DNA of 64,000 nt from Arcticimaribacter sp002477625. Lineage in GTDB: Bacteria; Bacteroidota; Bacteroidia; Flavobacteriales; Flavobacteriaceae. A model generated the notes under the pieces. It saw nothing but the letters and a program-made list of their open reading frames with translations. It had not been told where the DNA came from and did not search any database. Location: NCBI GenBank assembly GCA_943846665.1, contig OX044358.1, forward strand, positions 1,054,001-1,118,000, in the 5' to 3' direction. Every line of letters begins with the position of its first letter. The first letter of the stretch is position 1. Below, piece after piece: positions 16,315 to 25,293 of the stretch. Made by a program: the position numbers and the translations under genes.

Positions 16315-18360
16315 ATGAAAAAAAACATACCTCAACTTTTAAGTGGCTTAGCTATCGTATTGTTTTTAGTAGGATGTACTCCCAAATCTGAAAAAGCAAC
16401 TGGAATTGACTTGTCTTTAATGGACACAACCGTCCGCCCACAAGATGACTTTTACAACTATGTAAATGGAATTTGGATGAAAAATGCTGAAATCCCAGAC
16501 GACAGAACCCGCTGGGGTAGCTTCGATGAGCTTCGAGAAAAAACAGATGCTGATGTTCTTGAACTATTAAAAAAGGCTTCGTCTAAAGAACAAGACGAAA
16601 CTTCGGATGAAGGCAAGGCTGTTTTACTTTATAAACTCATAACAGACACTGTTGCCCGAGATGCAGATGGAATAAATCCATTAAAACCCTTTTTGAACCA
16701 AATCGATGAAATTGCATCTTTAGAAGATGTGCAAAATTATTTGATTAAAACGCAACCCTATGGTAGTGGTGGTATTTTTGGGTTTTATGTTTCTTCTGAT
16801 GCAAAAGACAGCAATAAAAATGCACCCCATATTTATGCAGGGCCTTTAGGGATAGAACGTGATTATTACGTAAAAGATGATGAAGATTCTAAGAAAGTAA
16901 AAGCGCAATACGAAACACATGTAGCCCGTATGTTTGGCTTCTTAGTTTCCGATGAAACAGAAGCTGCTGCCTTGGCGGCTACCGTAGTTGCCATGGAAAC
17001 TCAAATGGCTGCAGCTCGATTAGACAAGGTAGAGCGTCGTGATCCCGCTAAACGGTATAATCCTACCGCAATGAAAGGCTTACAAAGTATGGTGTCTTCG
17101 GTTAACTGGGATGCTTACTTTAAGGGAATTGGTGCTGAGGGTCTAGATGAAATCATCGTTACTGACCTGGGCTATTTTACTGCCCTCAATGATTTATTAG
17201 AGAACAACAGCATAGCCGATTGGAAAGCTTATTTAAAATGGACCCTTGTTGATCAAGCAGCGAGCGAATTGACCACCGAAATGGAAACGGCTAATTGGGA
17301 TTTTTATTCAAAAACACTTCGTGGTGCTAAAGCCCAACGACCGCTAGAAAAAAGAGCCTTGTCTCGTGTAAATAGAAATTTAGGTCAGCCTCTTGGGAAA
17401 TTATACGTAGCAGAAAAATTCCCGCCTGTTGCCAAAGAACAGATGAAAGAATTGGTAGGTAATCTAATTAAAGCCTACACAGCTCGTATCAATAATTTGG
17501 AATGGATGGATGCTTCGACCAAAGAAAAAGCCATTGAAAAACTTGAGAAAACAACCGTTAAGGTAGGATATCCTGATCAGTGGGAAGACTACAGTGCATT
17601 AACACTAAATGATGCTGATGGAACTGTTTCTTATTTTGGAGCGATGCTCAACATAGCTCGTTTCAATTTCAACAAAGATCTAGAAGATCTGAAAAAACCT
17701 GTGGATAAAAGCAAATGGTATATGTCGCCTCAGACCGTTAATGCTTATTACAATCCACCCTATAACGAAATCGTATTCCCTGCTGCAATTTTACAGCCTC
17801 CATTCTTTGATTTTAAAGCAGATGCTGCTGTAAATTACGGTGGTATTGGTGGTGTAATTGGTCACGAAATCTCGCACGGATTTGACGATAGCGGTGCAGA
17901 TTACGATGCCGATGGAAATTTAAAAAACTGGTGGACAGAAGGAGATTTGACGGAATTTGATCGTCTAGGTGATGATTTAGCCACGCAGTATAGTGCCATT
18001 GAGGTGCTCCCACAAACCTTCATCAACGGGAAGTTTACCTTGGGTGAAAACATTGGAGATCTTGGAGGAATTCATGCGTCCTATGATGCATTGAAACTGC
18101 ATTTTGATACCCATGGAAAACCCGAGCCGATCGATGGCTTCTCTGCTGAAGAACGTTTTTTCCTTTCGTGGGGAACCATTTGGAGGGTCAAAATAAGAGA
18201 TGAGGCATTAAAAAATCAGGTGAAAACCGATCCACATTCTCCAGGAATTCAACGCGCAATGCAACCGCTTAAGAATATGGATGCATTCTACGCTACTTTC
18301 GGTGTCAAAGAAACCGATGCAATGTATTTGAACCCAGAAGATCGGGTGTATATTTGGTAA
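16315..18360 (+). CDS. M13 family zinc metallopeptidase (neprilysin/PepO-like), lipoprotein
   Basis: 681 residues. The lipoprotein signal ends VLFLVGC (Cys21). The M13 N-terminal helical domain begins VRPQDDFYNYVNGIWM. The catalytic domain carries NAYYNPPYNEIVFPA, the zinc site HEISH (His517, Glu518, His521) with GFDDSGADYDADG, and the third ligand in GENIGDLGG (Glu578). The end, DRVYIW, is the normal family terminus. It cleaves oligopeptides in the envelope. A strong terminator follows directly. Confidence 0.95.
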   Translation: MKKNIPQLLSGLAIVLFLVGCTPKSEKATGIDLSLMDTTVRPQDDFYNYVNGIWMKNAEIPDDRTRWGSFDELREKTDADVLELLKKASSKEQDETSDEGKAVLLYKLITDTVARDADGINPLKPFLNQIDEIASLEDVQNYLIKTQPYGSGGIFGFYVSSDAKDSNKNAPHIYAGPLGIERDYYVKDDEDSKKVKAQYETHVARMFGFLVSDETEAAALAATVVAMETQMAAARLDKVERRDPAKRYNPTAMKGLQSMVSSVNWDAYFKGIGAEGLDEIIVTDLGYFTALNDLLENNSIADWKAYLKWTLVDQAASELTTEMETANWDFYSKTLRGAKAQRPLEKRALSRVNRNLGQPLGKLYVAEKFPPVAKEQMKELVGNLIKAYTARINNLEWMDASTKEKAIEKLEKTTVKVGYPDQWEDYSALTLNDADGTVSYFGAMLNIARFNFNKDLEDLKKPVDKSKWYMSPQTVNAYYNPPYNEIVFPAAILQPPFFDFKADAAVNYGGIGGVIGHEISHGFDDSGADYDADGNLKNWWTEGDLTEFDRLGDDLATQYSAIEVLPQTFINGKFTLGENIGDLGGIHASYDALKLHFDTHGKPEPIDGFSAEERFFLSWGTIWRVKIRDEALKNQVKTDPHSPGIQRAMQPLKNMDAFYATFGVKETDAMYLNPEDRVYIW

Positions 18361-18383
18361 AAAATAAAATCTATTTTCTATAA

Positions 18384-18412
18384 AAGCCAAGGCCTATGTC
18401 TTGGCTTTTTTT
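18384..18412 (+). terminator. Intrinsic terminator after the M13 peptidase
   Basis: GCCAAG (18386-18391) pairs with CTTGGC (18400-18405), flanked by AA/TT and followed by seven T's. An in-frame ATG for the next gene at 18396 lies inside this hairpin, arguing for the downstream start at 18426. Confidence 0.85.
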
Positions 18413-18425
18413 ATCTTTAAACCCA

Positions 18426-19754
18426 ATGGATGTAGTCAGCTCTTTCTTGCAACAATTGATCAGCTCCATTGAGTTGGTCATGTTTTTTTTGGTTATTGGG
18501 GGCGGATTATTTCTGCTTTTTCAAATACGCGCCAAACCCTTGTTTTTAATAAAAACATCCTTCCAATTACTTTTCAGTAAAGAAGGAGGGACAGGCATTT
18601 CTCGATTTCAAGCCTTATCGGCTGTATTAGCATCAACTGTTGGCTTGGGGAATATTTCGGGTGTAGCCATCGCAATTTACATGGGAGGCCCGGGCGTTAT
18701 GTTGTGGATGTGGGTTACCGCAATTATCGGGGCAATTATTAAATTTTATTCCTGTACCCTTGCTGTTTTATACCGTGAAAAAGAAGACGATGGAAGTCCT
18801 TTGGGAGGGCCGATGTATTATATGAAAATTGCCCTTCCAAAATTGGGGAAGCCCTTTGCTGTTTGGTTTTCAATTGCTGGCTTGTTTGGTGTGCTCCCCG
18901 CATTTACCGCCAATCAACTTACCCAAACCCTAGTCAGTGTAATCGAACCCAATCAATATTTAGACCTGGGTACAGTACAATGGAAAATTATTATCGGGCT
19001 GATATTGGCAATACTAAGTGCATTTGTGATTTTGGGTGGTCTGAAGAAAATAGTAGAAGTTACTTCCATGCTGGTTCCTATAATGGTGGGACTATATTTT
19101 GGTATTGGAGTTACCATGCTCGCCATGAATGCGGAAGCAATATTTCCTGCCTTACGCCAAATTTTCAGCGAAGCCTTTTCAATTCATGCAGCTGCCACAG
19201 GTGGTTTTTGGGCTTTAGTGATTTTGGGTGTACAACGGGCAGTATTTTCCAATGAAAGTGGTATTGGTAACGCACCAATGTATCACGGTCAGTCGAACAC
19301 CAAAAACCCCATTCACGAGGGCTTAGTCGCTTCTTTAGGTCCCTTATTAGACACCGTCTTGGTTTGTTCGATCACGGGGCTCATTATCACTATAAGTGGA
19401 GCAACTGAACTCACACAACTGAACGGAATTGAACTTACCCTAGAGGCTTTTAATCGTTTGTTTTTTGGAATCGGTGATGAATTACTCTTGCTGATGGTAT
19501 TTGTTTTTGGAGTTTCAAGCCTCTTTACCTATTCCTATTACGGCGTAAAATGCTTGGGCTACTTAACCCAAAAAAAATGGGGGCCTTGGTACAATTATAT
19601 CTACATCGTAAGTATTGTGTTTTCTGCGGTAGCAACGGTTGACCTCGTAATTGGGATTATTGATTTATCCTTTGCTCTGATGGCTATTCCCAATATGATT
19701 ACCCTTCTTTGGCTTTCTAAAAAAGTAAAAGGCTTGTTGTTTAAAGCAACATAA
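18426..19754 (+). CDS. Sodium/alanine (glycine) symporter, AGCS family
   Basis: 442 residues from ATG 18426; the alternative ATG 18396 is inside the preceding terminator. Family marks are GGTGISRFQALSAVLASTVG, GNISGVAIAIYMGGPG and NESGIGNAPMYHG, with about 10-11 membrane segments. AGCS carriers import alanine, glycine or similar amino acids with Na+ or H+. It follows an envelope peptidase gene but is separated from it by a terminator, so it is probably transcribed on its own. Confidence 0.9.
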   Translation: MDVVSSFLQQLISSIELVMFFLVIGGGLFLLFQIRAKPLFLIKTSFQLLFSKEGGTGISRFQALSAVLASTVGLGNISGVAIAIYMGGPGVMLWMWVTAIIGAIIKFYSCTLAVLYREKEDDGSPLGGPMYYMKIALPKLGKPFAVWFSIAGLFGVLPAFTANQLTQTLVSVIEPNQYLDLGTVQWKIIIGLILAILSAFVILGGLKKIVEVTSMLVPIMVGLYFGIGVTMLAMNAEAIFPALRQIFSEAFSIHAAATGGFWALVILGVQRAVFSNESGIGNAPMYHGQSNTKNPIHEGLVASLGPLLDTVLVCSITGLIITISGATELTQLNGIELTLEAFNRLFFGIGDELLLLMVFVFGVSSLFTYSYYGVKCLGYLTQKKWGPWYNYIYIVSIVFSAVATVDLVIGIIDLSFALMAIPNMITLLWLSKKVKGLLFKAT

Positions 19755-19840
19755 AACTGCTTTGTGTATTGAATCGTTTTTCCCAACGTTAAAGGAAGCT
19801 TTTTTTTAGTACATTTATTGGAGAAACACAATATACTGTT

Positions 19841-22800
19841 ATGAAAAAGTTTTTATTTTACTCTTTTAGTTTGCTTCTTGTAATGAGTAGCTTTAATCTT
19901 GAAGCACAGCGTAAAAAAAAGAAAGTTGAAAAAGCAGATGAAATCTCCTTAGAGGCTTTTAAATTCAGAAACATAGGACCCGCTTTTTTATCAGGACGAA
20001 TTGCAGATATTGCAGTTCACCCCGATAATGATAATGTATGGTATGTCGCTGTAGGTTCTGGCGGCGTATGGAAAACAGAGAATTCAGGAACAACCTGGTC
20101 GCCCATCTTCGATGATCAAGCTTCTTATTCTACCGGATGTATAACCATCGATCCAAACGATCCTGCCCGCATCTGGGTTGGTAGTGGAGAAAATGTTGGA
20201 GGTCGTCATGTTGGCTATGGAGACGGAGTTTATCTCAGTCCAGATAGTGGAGCAACATGGAAAAACATGGGGCTTAAAAATTCAGAACACATCTCAAAAA
20301 TAGTAGTGCATCCTAATAATTCGGATGTAGTATGGGTTGCTAGTCAAGGGCCGCTTTGGAAAAAAGGCGGGGAACGTGGTGTGTATAAAACAACCAACGG
20401 AGGTAAAAACTGGAAACGCGTATTAGGGAATTCCGAATGGACAGGTGCAACCGATTTATTGATTGATCCGAATGATCCACAAATATTATATGCAGCTACT
20501 TGGGATCGACACCGAACGGTGGCCGCATATATGGGAGGTGGTCCTGGATCTGGGATTCACCGTTCTACAGATGGAGGAGAAACTTGGGAAAAACTATCCA
20601 ACGGACTTCCAAAGTCCAATATGGGAAAAATTGGTTTAGCCCTTTCGCCTCAACAATCGCATGTAGTATACGCTGCTATCGAGCTCGATAGAACCCAAGG
20701 TGGAGTCTATCGTTCTGCAGATGGTGGAAGCTCTTGGAGTAAGATGTCCGATACGGTTTCTGGCGGAACGGGTCCACACTACTACCAAGAATTATATGCT
20801 AGTCCACATAAATTTGATCGCTTATATCTAATGAATGTTCGCGTATTGACTTCAGAAGATGGAGGTAAATCCTTTACCCAGCTGAAAGAAGAGAAAAAGC
20901 ATTCGGATAATCATGCCATGGTTTTCAAAAAAGACGATCCCGATTATTTAATGATCGGAACAGATGCTGGAATTTATGAAAGCTTCGATTTAGCACAAAA
21001 CTGGAGGTACATCAAAAACTTACCCCTTACACAATTCTACAAGGTTGCTGTGAATAATGCAGAACCCTTTTACAGTATTTTTGGAGGAACTCAAGATAAC
21101 GGTTCCGTAGGAGGGCCTTCTGCAACAGACGAACGCCAAGGAATTGCAAATAAACATTGGTATAAGACACTGTTTGCCGACGGTCATCAATCGGCTACAG
21201 ACCCAGTTCATAACGACATTATTTATGCAGAAACACAACAAGGAGGACTCCACCGAATTGATTTAACTACTGGAGAACCTGTGCTTGTTCAACCTCAAGC
21301 TCAAGAAGGAGACCCATATGAGCGCTTCAATTGGGATGCGCCGATATTAGTTAGTCCACACAATCCCGCACGTTTATACTTTGCATCTTATCGGGTTTGG
21401 AAATCCGAAAGTCGAGGAGACGATTGGGAACCAATCTCTGGAGATCTGACCCGTAACGAAGAGCGTATAGAACTTCCCATCATGGGACGACAACAAAGCT
21501 GGGATAATCCTTGGGATGTCGGAGCTATGTCGAATTACAATTCCATCACCTCCTTGTCAGAATCTCCTGTAAAAGAAGGGGTTCTTTTTGCAGGAACAGA
21601 CGATGGTTACATTCAAATATCTCAAAATGGTGGTCAACAGTGGAACCAAATTCCAGTCACAAAACTTGGCCTTCCCGATCGATCTTTTGTGAATGACATC
21701 AAAGCGGATTTATTTGACTCAAATACTGTTTATGTTGTTTTAGACAATCATAAAGAAGGAGACTTTAATCCGTATATCTATAAAAGTACAGATCTTGGAG
21801 TTAGCTGGAAATCAATCAGCAGCAACCTTCCAAAGCGGACTTTAGTATGGAGAATCGTACAAGATCACGTAAACAAGAACTTACTTTTTGCTGCTACAGA
21901 ATTTGGCGTTTACGTAAGTTTAAATGCTGGTGCAGCATGGCAAAAACTACCCGGTACACCAACCCTTCCCTTTCGGGATTTAACCATTCAAAAAAGAGAG
22001 AATGATTTGGTAGCTGCATCCTTTGGACGTGGTTTTTACGTCTTAGACGACTACAGTGCTTTACGCGAAATGACCCCCGAAAACTTAAAGCGTAAAGGAA
22101 AATTATTTGCTCCAAGAACTGCCAAATGGTATGTGCCAAGAAGCAATGTGGGGAATACAGGTGCTGATTATTTCTTCTCAAAAAACCCAACTTTTGGAGC
22201 TGTTTTCACCTATCACTTATCAGGCGATTTTACTAGCCAGAAAGAGGCACGAAAGAAGCGTGAAAAGGAGTTGAACAAAAAGAAGCTCAACGTTCCTTTC
22301 CCAGGATGGGATGCTCTTGATCAAGAGGAAAATGAAAAAGGCGCACAGGTTCTTCTCACGATTCAAGACCCTCAGGGCAATATCATTCGAAAAATAAGCG
22401 CTAAGGCAAAAAAGGGAAGTAACCGAATTGCTTGGGATTTAAAACACTTCAATCCTTTTTCTATTCCAGAAAATGGAACCATTAAAAGTGGAGGATACAA
22501 CTCGGGTGCACTTGCCATTCCACAAGCCTATACGGCAACGCTCTATCTCGAAGACAATGGCGTGATAACGCAATTGGACAAACCCGTAGTTTTTGATGTA
22601 AAACCCATTCGCAAGGGAGTACTTCAAGGGATCTCACATAAAGAGTATGACGGATACCGCAACAGCTTGAATGCTTTAATTAAAAAATTGGATGTATTAG
22701 AAGATGTACTCGAACGCAGCGAACAAAAGTTAGTGGCTTTGAAAACGGCTTTGAATAATTCAAATATCGCTCCTGGACCCATAGACAAGGAAATTCAAAC

Positions 22801-23095
22801 CCTTCAAGAAGAAGCGAATGCAATCAAAAAATCAGTAGAAGGTAGCCCTTCTAAAGATGAAATTGGAGAACGTACCCCTCCCGGAATTCAAACGCATCTT
22901 CGAGTAGCTTATAGGGGTATGATGTCTACGTATGGACCAACACCCCTGCATCAAAAAAGTATGACTTTGGCTGAGAAAATGAGCTTGGAGATCGAAGCAA
23001 GAATAACAAGTCTTCAGAACGATAAAATTAAACCACTAGAGCAAAAATTAAAAGCTCAAGGTGCTCCCTACATACAAGGACAAGGCATCGAATAA
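19841..23095 (+). CDS. Exported BNR/sortilin (VPS10)-like beta-propeller protein
   Basis: 1084 residues with a signal ending FNLEAQ (about residue 22). Residues about 40-720 hold repeated BNR/VPS10-type motifs such as SPDSGATWKNM, STDGGETWEKL, SADGGSSWSKM and SQNGGQQWNQI, giving one or two large beta-propellers. A beta-sandwich-like part follows (about 790-920), then a helical, charged, coiled-coil-like end (about 930-1070). Such proteins are common in marine Bacteroidota and are often called glycosyl hydrolase, but no catalytic pair is identified here. Binding or hydrolysis of peptides or glycans is open. Confidence 0.85.
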   Translation: MKKFLFYSFSLLLVMSSFNLEAQRKKKKVEKADEISLEAFKFRNIGPAFLSGRIADIAVHPDNDNVWYVAVGSGGVWKTENSGTTWSPIFDDQASYSTGCITIDPNDPARIWVGSGENVGGRHVGYGDGVYLSPDSGATWKNMGLKNSEHISKIVVHPNNSDVVWVASQGPLWKKGGERGVYKTTNGGKNWKRVLGNSEWTGATDLLIDPNDPQILYAATWDRHRTVAAYMGGGPGSGIHRSTDGGETWEKLSNGLPKSNMGKIGLALSPQQSHVVYAAIELDRTQGGVYRSADGGSSWSKMSDTVSGGTGPHYYQELYASPHKFDRLYLMNVRVLTSEDGGKSFTQLKEEKKHSDNHAMVFKKDDPDYLMIGTDAGIYESFDLAQNWRYIKNLPLTQFYKVAVNNAEPFYSIFGGTQDNGSVGGPSATDERQGIANKHWYKTLFADGHQSATDPVHNDIIYAETQQGGLHRIDLTTGEPVLVQPQAQEGDPYERFNWDAPILVSPHNPARLYFASYRVWKSESRGDDWEPISGDLTRNEERIELPIMGRQQSWDNPWDVGAMSNYNSITSLSESPVKEGVLFAGTDDGYIQISQNGGQQWNQIPVTKLGLPDRSFVNDIKADLFDSNTVYVVLDNHKEGDFNPYIYKSTDLGVSWKSISSNLPKRTLVWRIVQDHVNKNLLFAATEFGVYVSLNAGAAWQKLPGTPTLPFRDLTIQKRENDLVAASFGRGFYVLDDYSALREMTPENLKRKGKLFAPRTAKWYVPRSNVGNTGADYFFSKNPTFGAVFTYHLSGDFTSQKEARKKREKELNKKKLNVPFPGWDALDQEENEKGAQVLLTIQDPQGNIIRKISAKAKKGSNRIAWDLKHFNPFSIPENGTIKSGGYNSGALAIPQAYTATLYLEDNGVITQLDKPVVFDVKPIRKGVLQGISHKEYDGYRNSLNALIKKLDVLEDVLERSEQKLVALKTALNNSNIAPGPIDKEIQTLQEEANAIKKSVEGSPSKDEIGERTPPGIQTHLRVAYRGMMSTYGPTPLHQKSMTLAEKMSLEIEARITSLQNDKIKPLEQKLKAQGAPYIQGQGIE

Positions 23096-23106
23096 ATAAT
23101 CCTAAT

Positions 23107-23138
23107 CCCCTACTGAAACAAACTGGTAGGGGTTTTTT
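23107..23138 (+). terminator. Intrinsic terminator after the BNR protein gene
   Basis: CCCCTAC (23107-23113) pairs with GTAGGGG (23126-23132), followed by six T's. Confidence 0.85.
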
Positions 23139-23151
23139 AATTTCAAACGAA

Positions 23152-23598
23152 ATGATATTCAGGAATATCCAAGGAACATCAATTGATCCGATTACGTATA
23201 CCAAAGCAATGGTAGCCAAATACCCTTATGCCACCATTCACGTGGGTACTGACTCACAAAGCATCTCAAAACGAACACTCTATGCTACCGTAATTGCCTA
23301 TCGACTCGGCAATCGTGGCGTACACTATATCGTGCATAAGATTGGCGTACCCAAAATTAAGGATCTGTGGACCCGTTTGTGGAAAGAAACTGAAATGAGT
23401 ATCGATATTGCTGAACAGATGAAAAGTGAACTTGATGTTGATATTCAGATTGATATGGATTATAACGAAGATGAAAACTTTAAGTCGAATCGATTGGTTA
23501 ATGCATCCCGCGGCTGGGCCAATTCTTTGGGATATCAAGTCAATATGAAACCTAATATTCAAGTGGCAACTCGGGCAGCAGATCATCATTGTAAATGA
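23152..23598 (+). CDS. YkuK-like (DUF458) ribonuclease H-fold protein
   Basis: 148 residues, cytoplasmic. The sequence matches the DUF458/YkuK family: IHVGTDSQSI (residues about 28-37) with the first RNase H-type Asp, then IDMDYNEDENFKSN and the end ATRAADHHCK with conserved Asp/His. The fold is RNase H-like; no substrate is established. It stands alone after a terminator. Confidence 0.8.
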   Translation: MIFRNIQGTSIDPITYTKAMVAKYPYATIHVGTDSQSISKRTLYATVIAYRLGNRGVHYIVHKIGVPKIKDLWTRLWKETEMSIDIAEQMKSELDVDIQIDMDYNEDENFKSNRLVNASRGWANSLGYQVNMKPNIQVATRAADHHCK

Positions 23599-23679
23599 AT
23601 GATTTAATTGAATAGATAAACCCCTTTAACTCCCAAATTTTTTACGCCTTGTAGCCTCAAAAACTACTAGGAAATATGA

Positions 23680-23687
23680 TATATTTG
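23680..23687 (+). promoter_or_regulatory. -7 box upstream of the dead pgmB/GH65 fragment
   Basis: TATATTTG at 23680-23687 matches the -7 consensus. It lies 28 bases before the ATG of the pseudogene. No properly spaced TTG found. It may be the remaining promoter of a lost maltose-use operon. Confidence 0.4.
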
Positions 23688-23715
23688 TTTGATTCAAAAC
23701 TATTGATTTCTGTTT

Positions 23716-23879
23716 ATGAAGGCATTTATTTTCGATCTTGATGGTGTGCTTGTTGAACGTTGGAGCGTAATTATGACTTTTATGAACCTTTAACCGTACA
23801 CGAATCGTCTTTGTCTCCCTGTGTTCATTCCATTTTAGCTTCTCGCTTAGGAAAAGAAGATCAAGCTCTAGGGTATTGA
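23716..23879 (+). pseudogene. Fusion fossil: beta-phosphoglucomutase N-terminus joined to GH65 phosphorylase fragment
   Basis: ATG 23716 starts MKAFIFDLDGVLVE, the HAD-family start typical of beta-phosphoglucomutase, ended within about 14 codons by the junction. From about 23757, in another frame, the sequence reads LERNYDFYEPLTVHESS and then SLSPCVHSILASRLGKED to a stop at 23877-23879. EPLTVHESSLSPCVHSI is a conserved internal block of GH65 maltose/trehalose phosphorylases. pgmB and GH65 genes are commonly neighbours in flavobacteria, so one deletion has joined their ends. Neither enzyme can be made from here. Confidence 0.85.
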
Positions 23880-23940
23880 GTATTAAAAAACAGACTGTGC
23901 TGTTTCCTAGACTCAGTTTACATCCATAAAAAGACTGGAT

Positions 23941-24330
23941 TTATTCTTCCCAATAATCATATACCAAAACATCGGAGGTAAAAGGAACAAAAAGCTTTAC
24001 AAAAGCTTGATGTATTGAATGGGGAAGGTAAACCTCATCACGGTCAGTTTCGTTCTCAAAATACAGGGTTAAACTATGCGTATAGCCCTTATTTAAACCT
24101 TCTGGAGAGACATTGGTTGTGTATTGAAGGTTGTGGACACCTTCAATTTCTTTAAGCGTTTGCGCTCCTTGGGCAATGGCTTTAAATTCTTCGGAAGTGA
24201 CACTGTCTTTGTATTGAATCAGGACCACATGTTGTAGCTTGGGTGTTTGCACTGGAGTTTCGGGTTTAGTTGTTGTGCTACAGGAGTAGCTTAAAATAGA
24301 AAGAATTACAATTAAAATTCGCTTGGACAT
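23941..24330 (-). CDS. Dabb-domain (stress-responsive A/B barrel) lipoprotein
   Basis: 129 residues. The lipoprotein signal MSKRILIVILSILSYSC puts the acylated Cys at 17. After a Thr/Pro linker the Dabb domain (PF07876-like) starts KLQHVVLIQYKDSVTSEEF and ends VPFTSDVLVYDYWEE. This ferredoxin-like domain usually dimerises into an alpha/beta barrel; no catalytic role is established for most members. It starts 9 bases after the upstream hydrolase stops, so they share a transcript. It resembles in fold the exported proteins of the 43-60 kb region. Confidence 0.85.
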   Translation of the reverse strand: MSKRILIVILSILSYSCSTTTKPETPVQTPKLQHVVLIQYKDSVTSEEFKAIAQGAQTLKEIEGVHNLQYTTNVSPEGLNKGYTHSLTLYFENETDRDEVYLPHSIHQAFVKLFVPFTSDVLVYDYWEE

Positions 24331-24339
24331 ACCGTTGGA

Positions 24340-25197
24340 TTAAAGGGATTTATGAAATTTAAAAAAAGAAGTAACTACTGCTTCGGGTGTTTCTAGGTGT
24401 GGATAATGCCCTGAGTTTGGGATAAAAACGGTTAGGGATTGGGGTTGAAGTTTTTGAAAAAATTGAGCCGTCCCAAGTCCAGAGATAGGGTCCTCAATAC
24501 CATTGATCATGGCCATCGGGATTTCTGGATGCTCCAAAGGAGCTCTCCAGCGCTCGATATATGTTCTGCGTTCTTCCAAATATTGACTGATCAAAGGAAT
24601 CATTCTACGACCGTCATTGTTGAGTAAAAGGTTCCATGAAGAATCTAAAAATACTTTGGTAGGCGGATGTGCTTGACTGAAAATATTGTGCATCGTCTTT
24701 TCATAGGTTCTACTCGAAAGAAAACGCCCCAAGAACGGCCCCATAAAAGAACCTAATAATTTTTGAATTATACGGGGACGGTTCACTTCAGGGAACATGC
24801 CTCCGTTCATAAAGACCGTAGAAAGCCAGGTGACTTTAGCTTTTTGTTCTTTTTTACGAGCCAAAAGTTCTTGTGCAATGGTATCGCCGATATCGTGCGC
24901 CAATATGTGGGCTTCGGTAATTCCCAAATCTTCTAGCAACAATTCTACAGCATCGGTTTGCTTCATGATGATGTCTTTGCTCATCGGTGTCCTAGAAATC
25001 CCCAGACCGGGAAGGTCTGGAACGATGCAATCGAATTGCTGGGTTAAATCGGGTAATACTGTTGCAAAGTCCCAAGATGAGGTAGGAAAGCCATGAATAC
25101 ATACCAGCGGAATTCCCTTTCCTTCCCGAACGTAAAAGATAGAGGTGTCACCAAAAATAAAGGTAGTCCCCTTAGCGTACCATGATTGAATATCCAT
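24340..25197 (-). CDS. Alpha/beta hydrolase with Asp nucleophile (haloalkane dehalogenase/MEST-like)
   Basis: 285 residues, no signal. The core has VCIHGFPTSSWDF (oxyanion HG), the nucleophile elbow LAHDIGDTIAQELL with Asp102 in place of Ser, NGIEDPISG for the acid and NSGHYPHLE for the base His. Asp at the elbow is found in haloalkane dehalogenases, epoxide hydrolases and the MEST group; HDxGDTxAQELL matches the MEST group best. The physiological substrate is unknown. First gene of a pair with a Dabb lipoprotein. Confidence 0.82.
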   Translation of the reverse strand: MDIQSWYAKGTTFIFGDTSIFYVREGKGIPLVCIHGFPTSSWDFATVLPDLTQQFDCIVPDLPGLGISRTPMSKDIIMKQTDAVELLLEDLGITEAHILAHDIGDTIAQELLARKKEQKAKVTWLSTVFMNGGMFPEVNRPRIIQKLLGSFMGPFLGRFLSSRTYEKTMHNIFSQAHPPTKVFLDSSWNLLLNNDGRRMIPLISQYLEERRTYIERWRAPLEHPEIPMAMINGIEDPISGLGTAQFFQKLQPQSLTVFIPNSGHYPHLETPEAVVTSFFKFHKSL

Positions 25198-25293
25198 TGG
25201 GTTATTTTTTATGAAGGTAGTAAAAAAGATTGTGGGTCGTATTAATCAAAATTGTATACCTTGGATGCAGTAATCCGTTTTTAAAATATTGTT

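Noticed and set aside
18863..19255. 130-codon open frame on the plus strand inside the AGCS gene
   Set aside because: It is a shifted frame of a clear AGCS symporter, with odd Trp/Cys/Arg composition and no family match.
20020..22000. CRISPR-like or tandem DNA repeats in the BNR gene
   Set aside because: The repetition is at protein level (Gly-Gly-x-x-W motifs) and not in evenly spaced identical DNA units.
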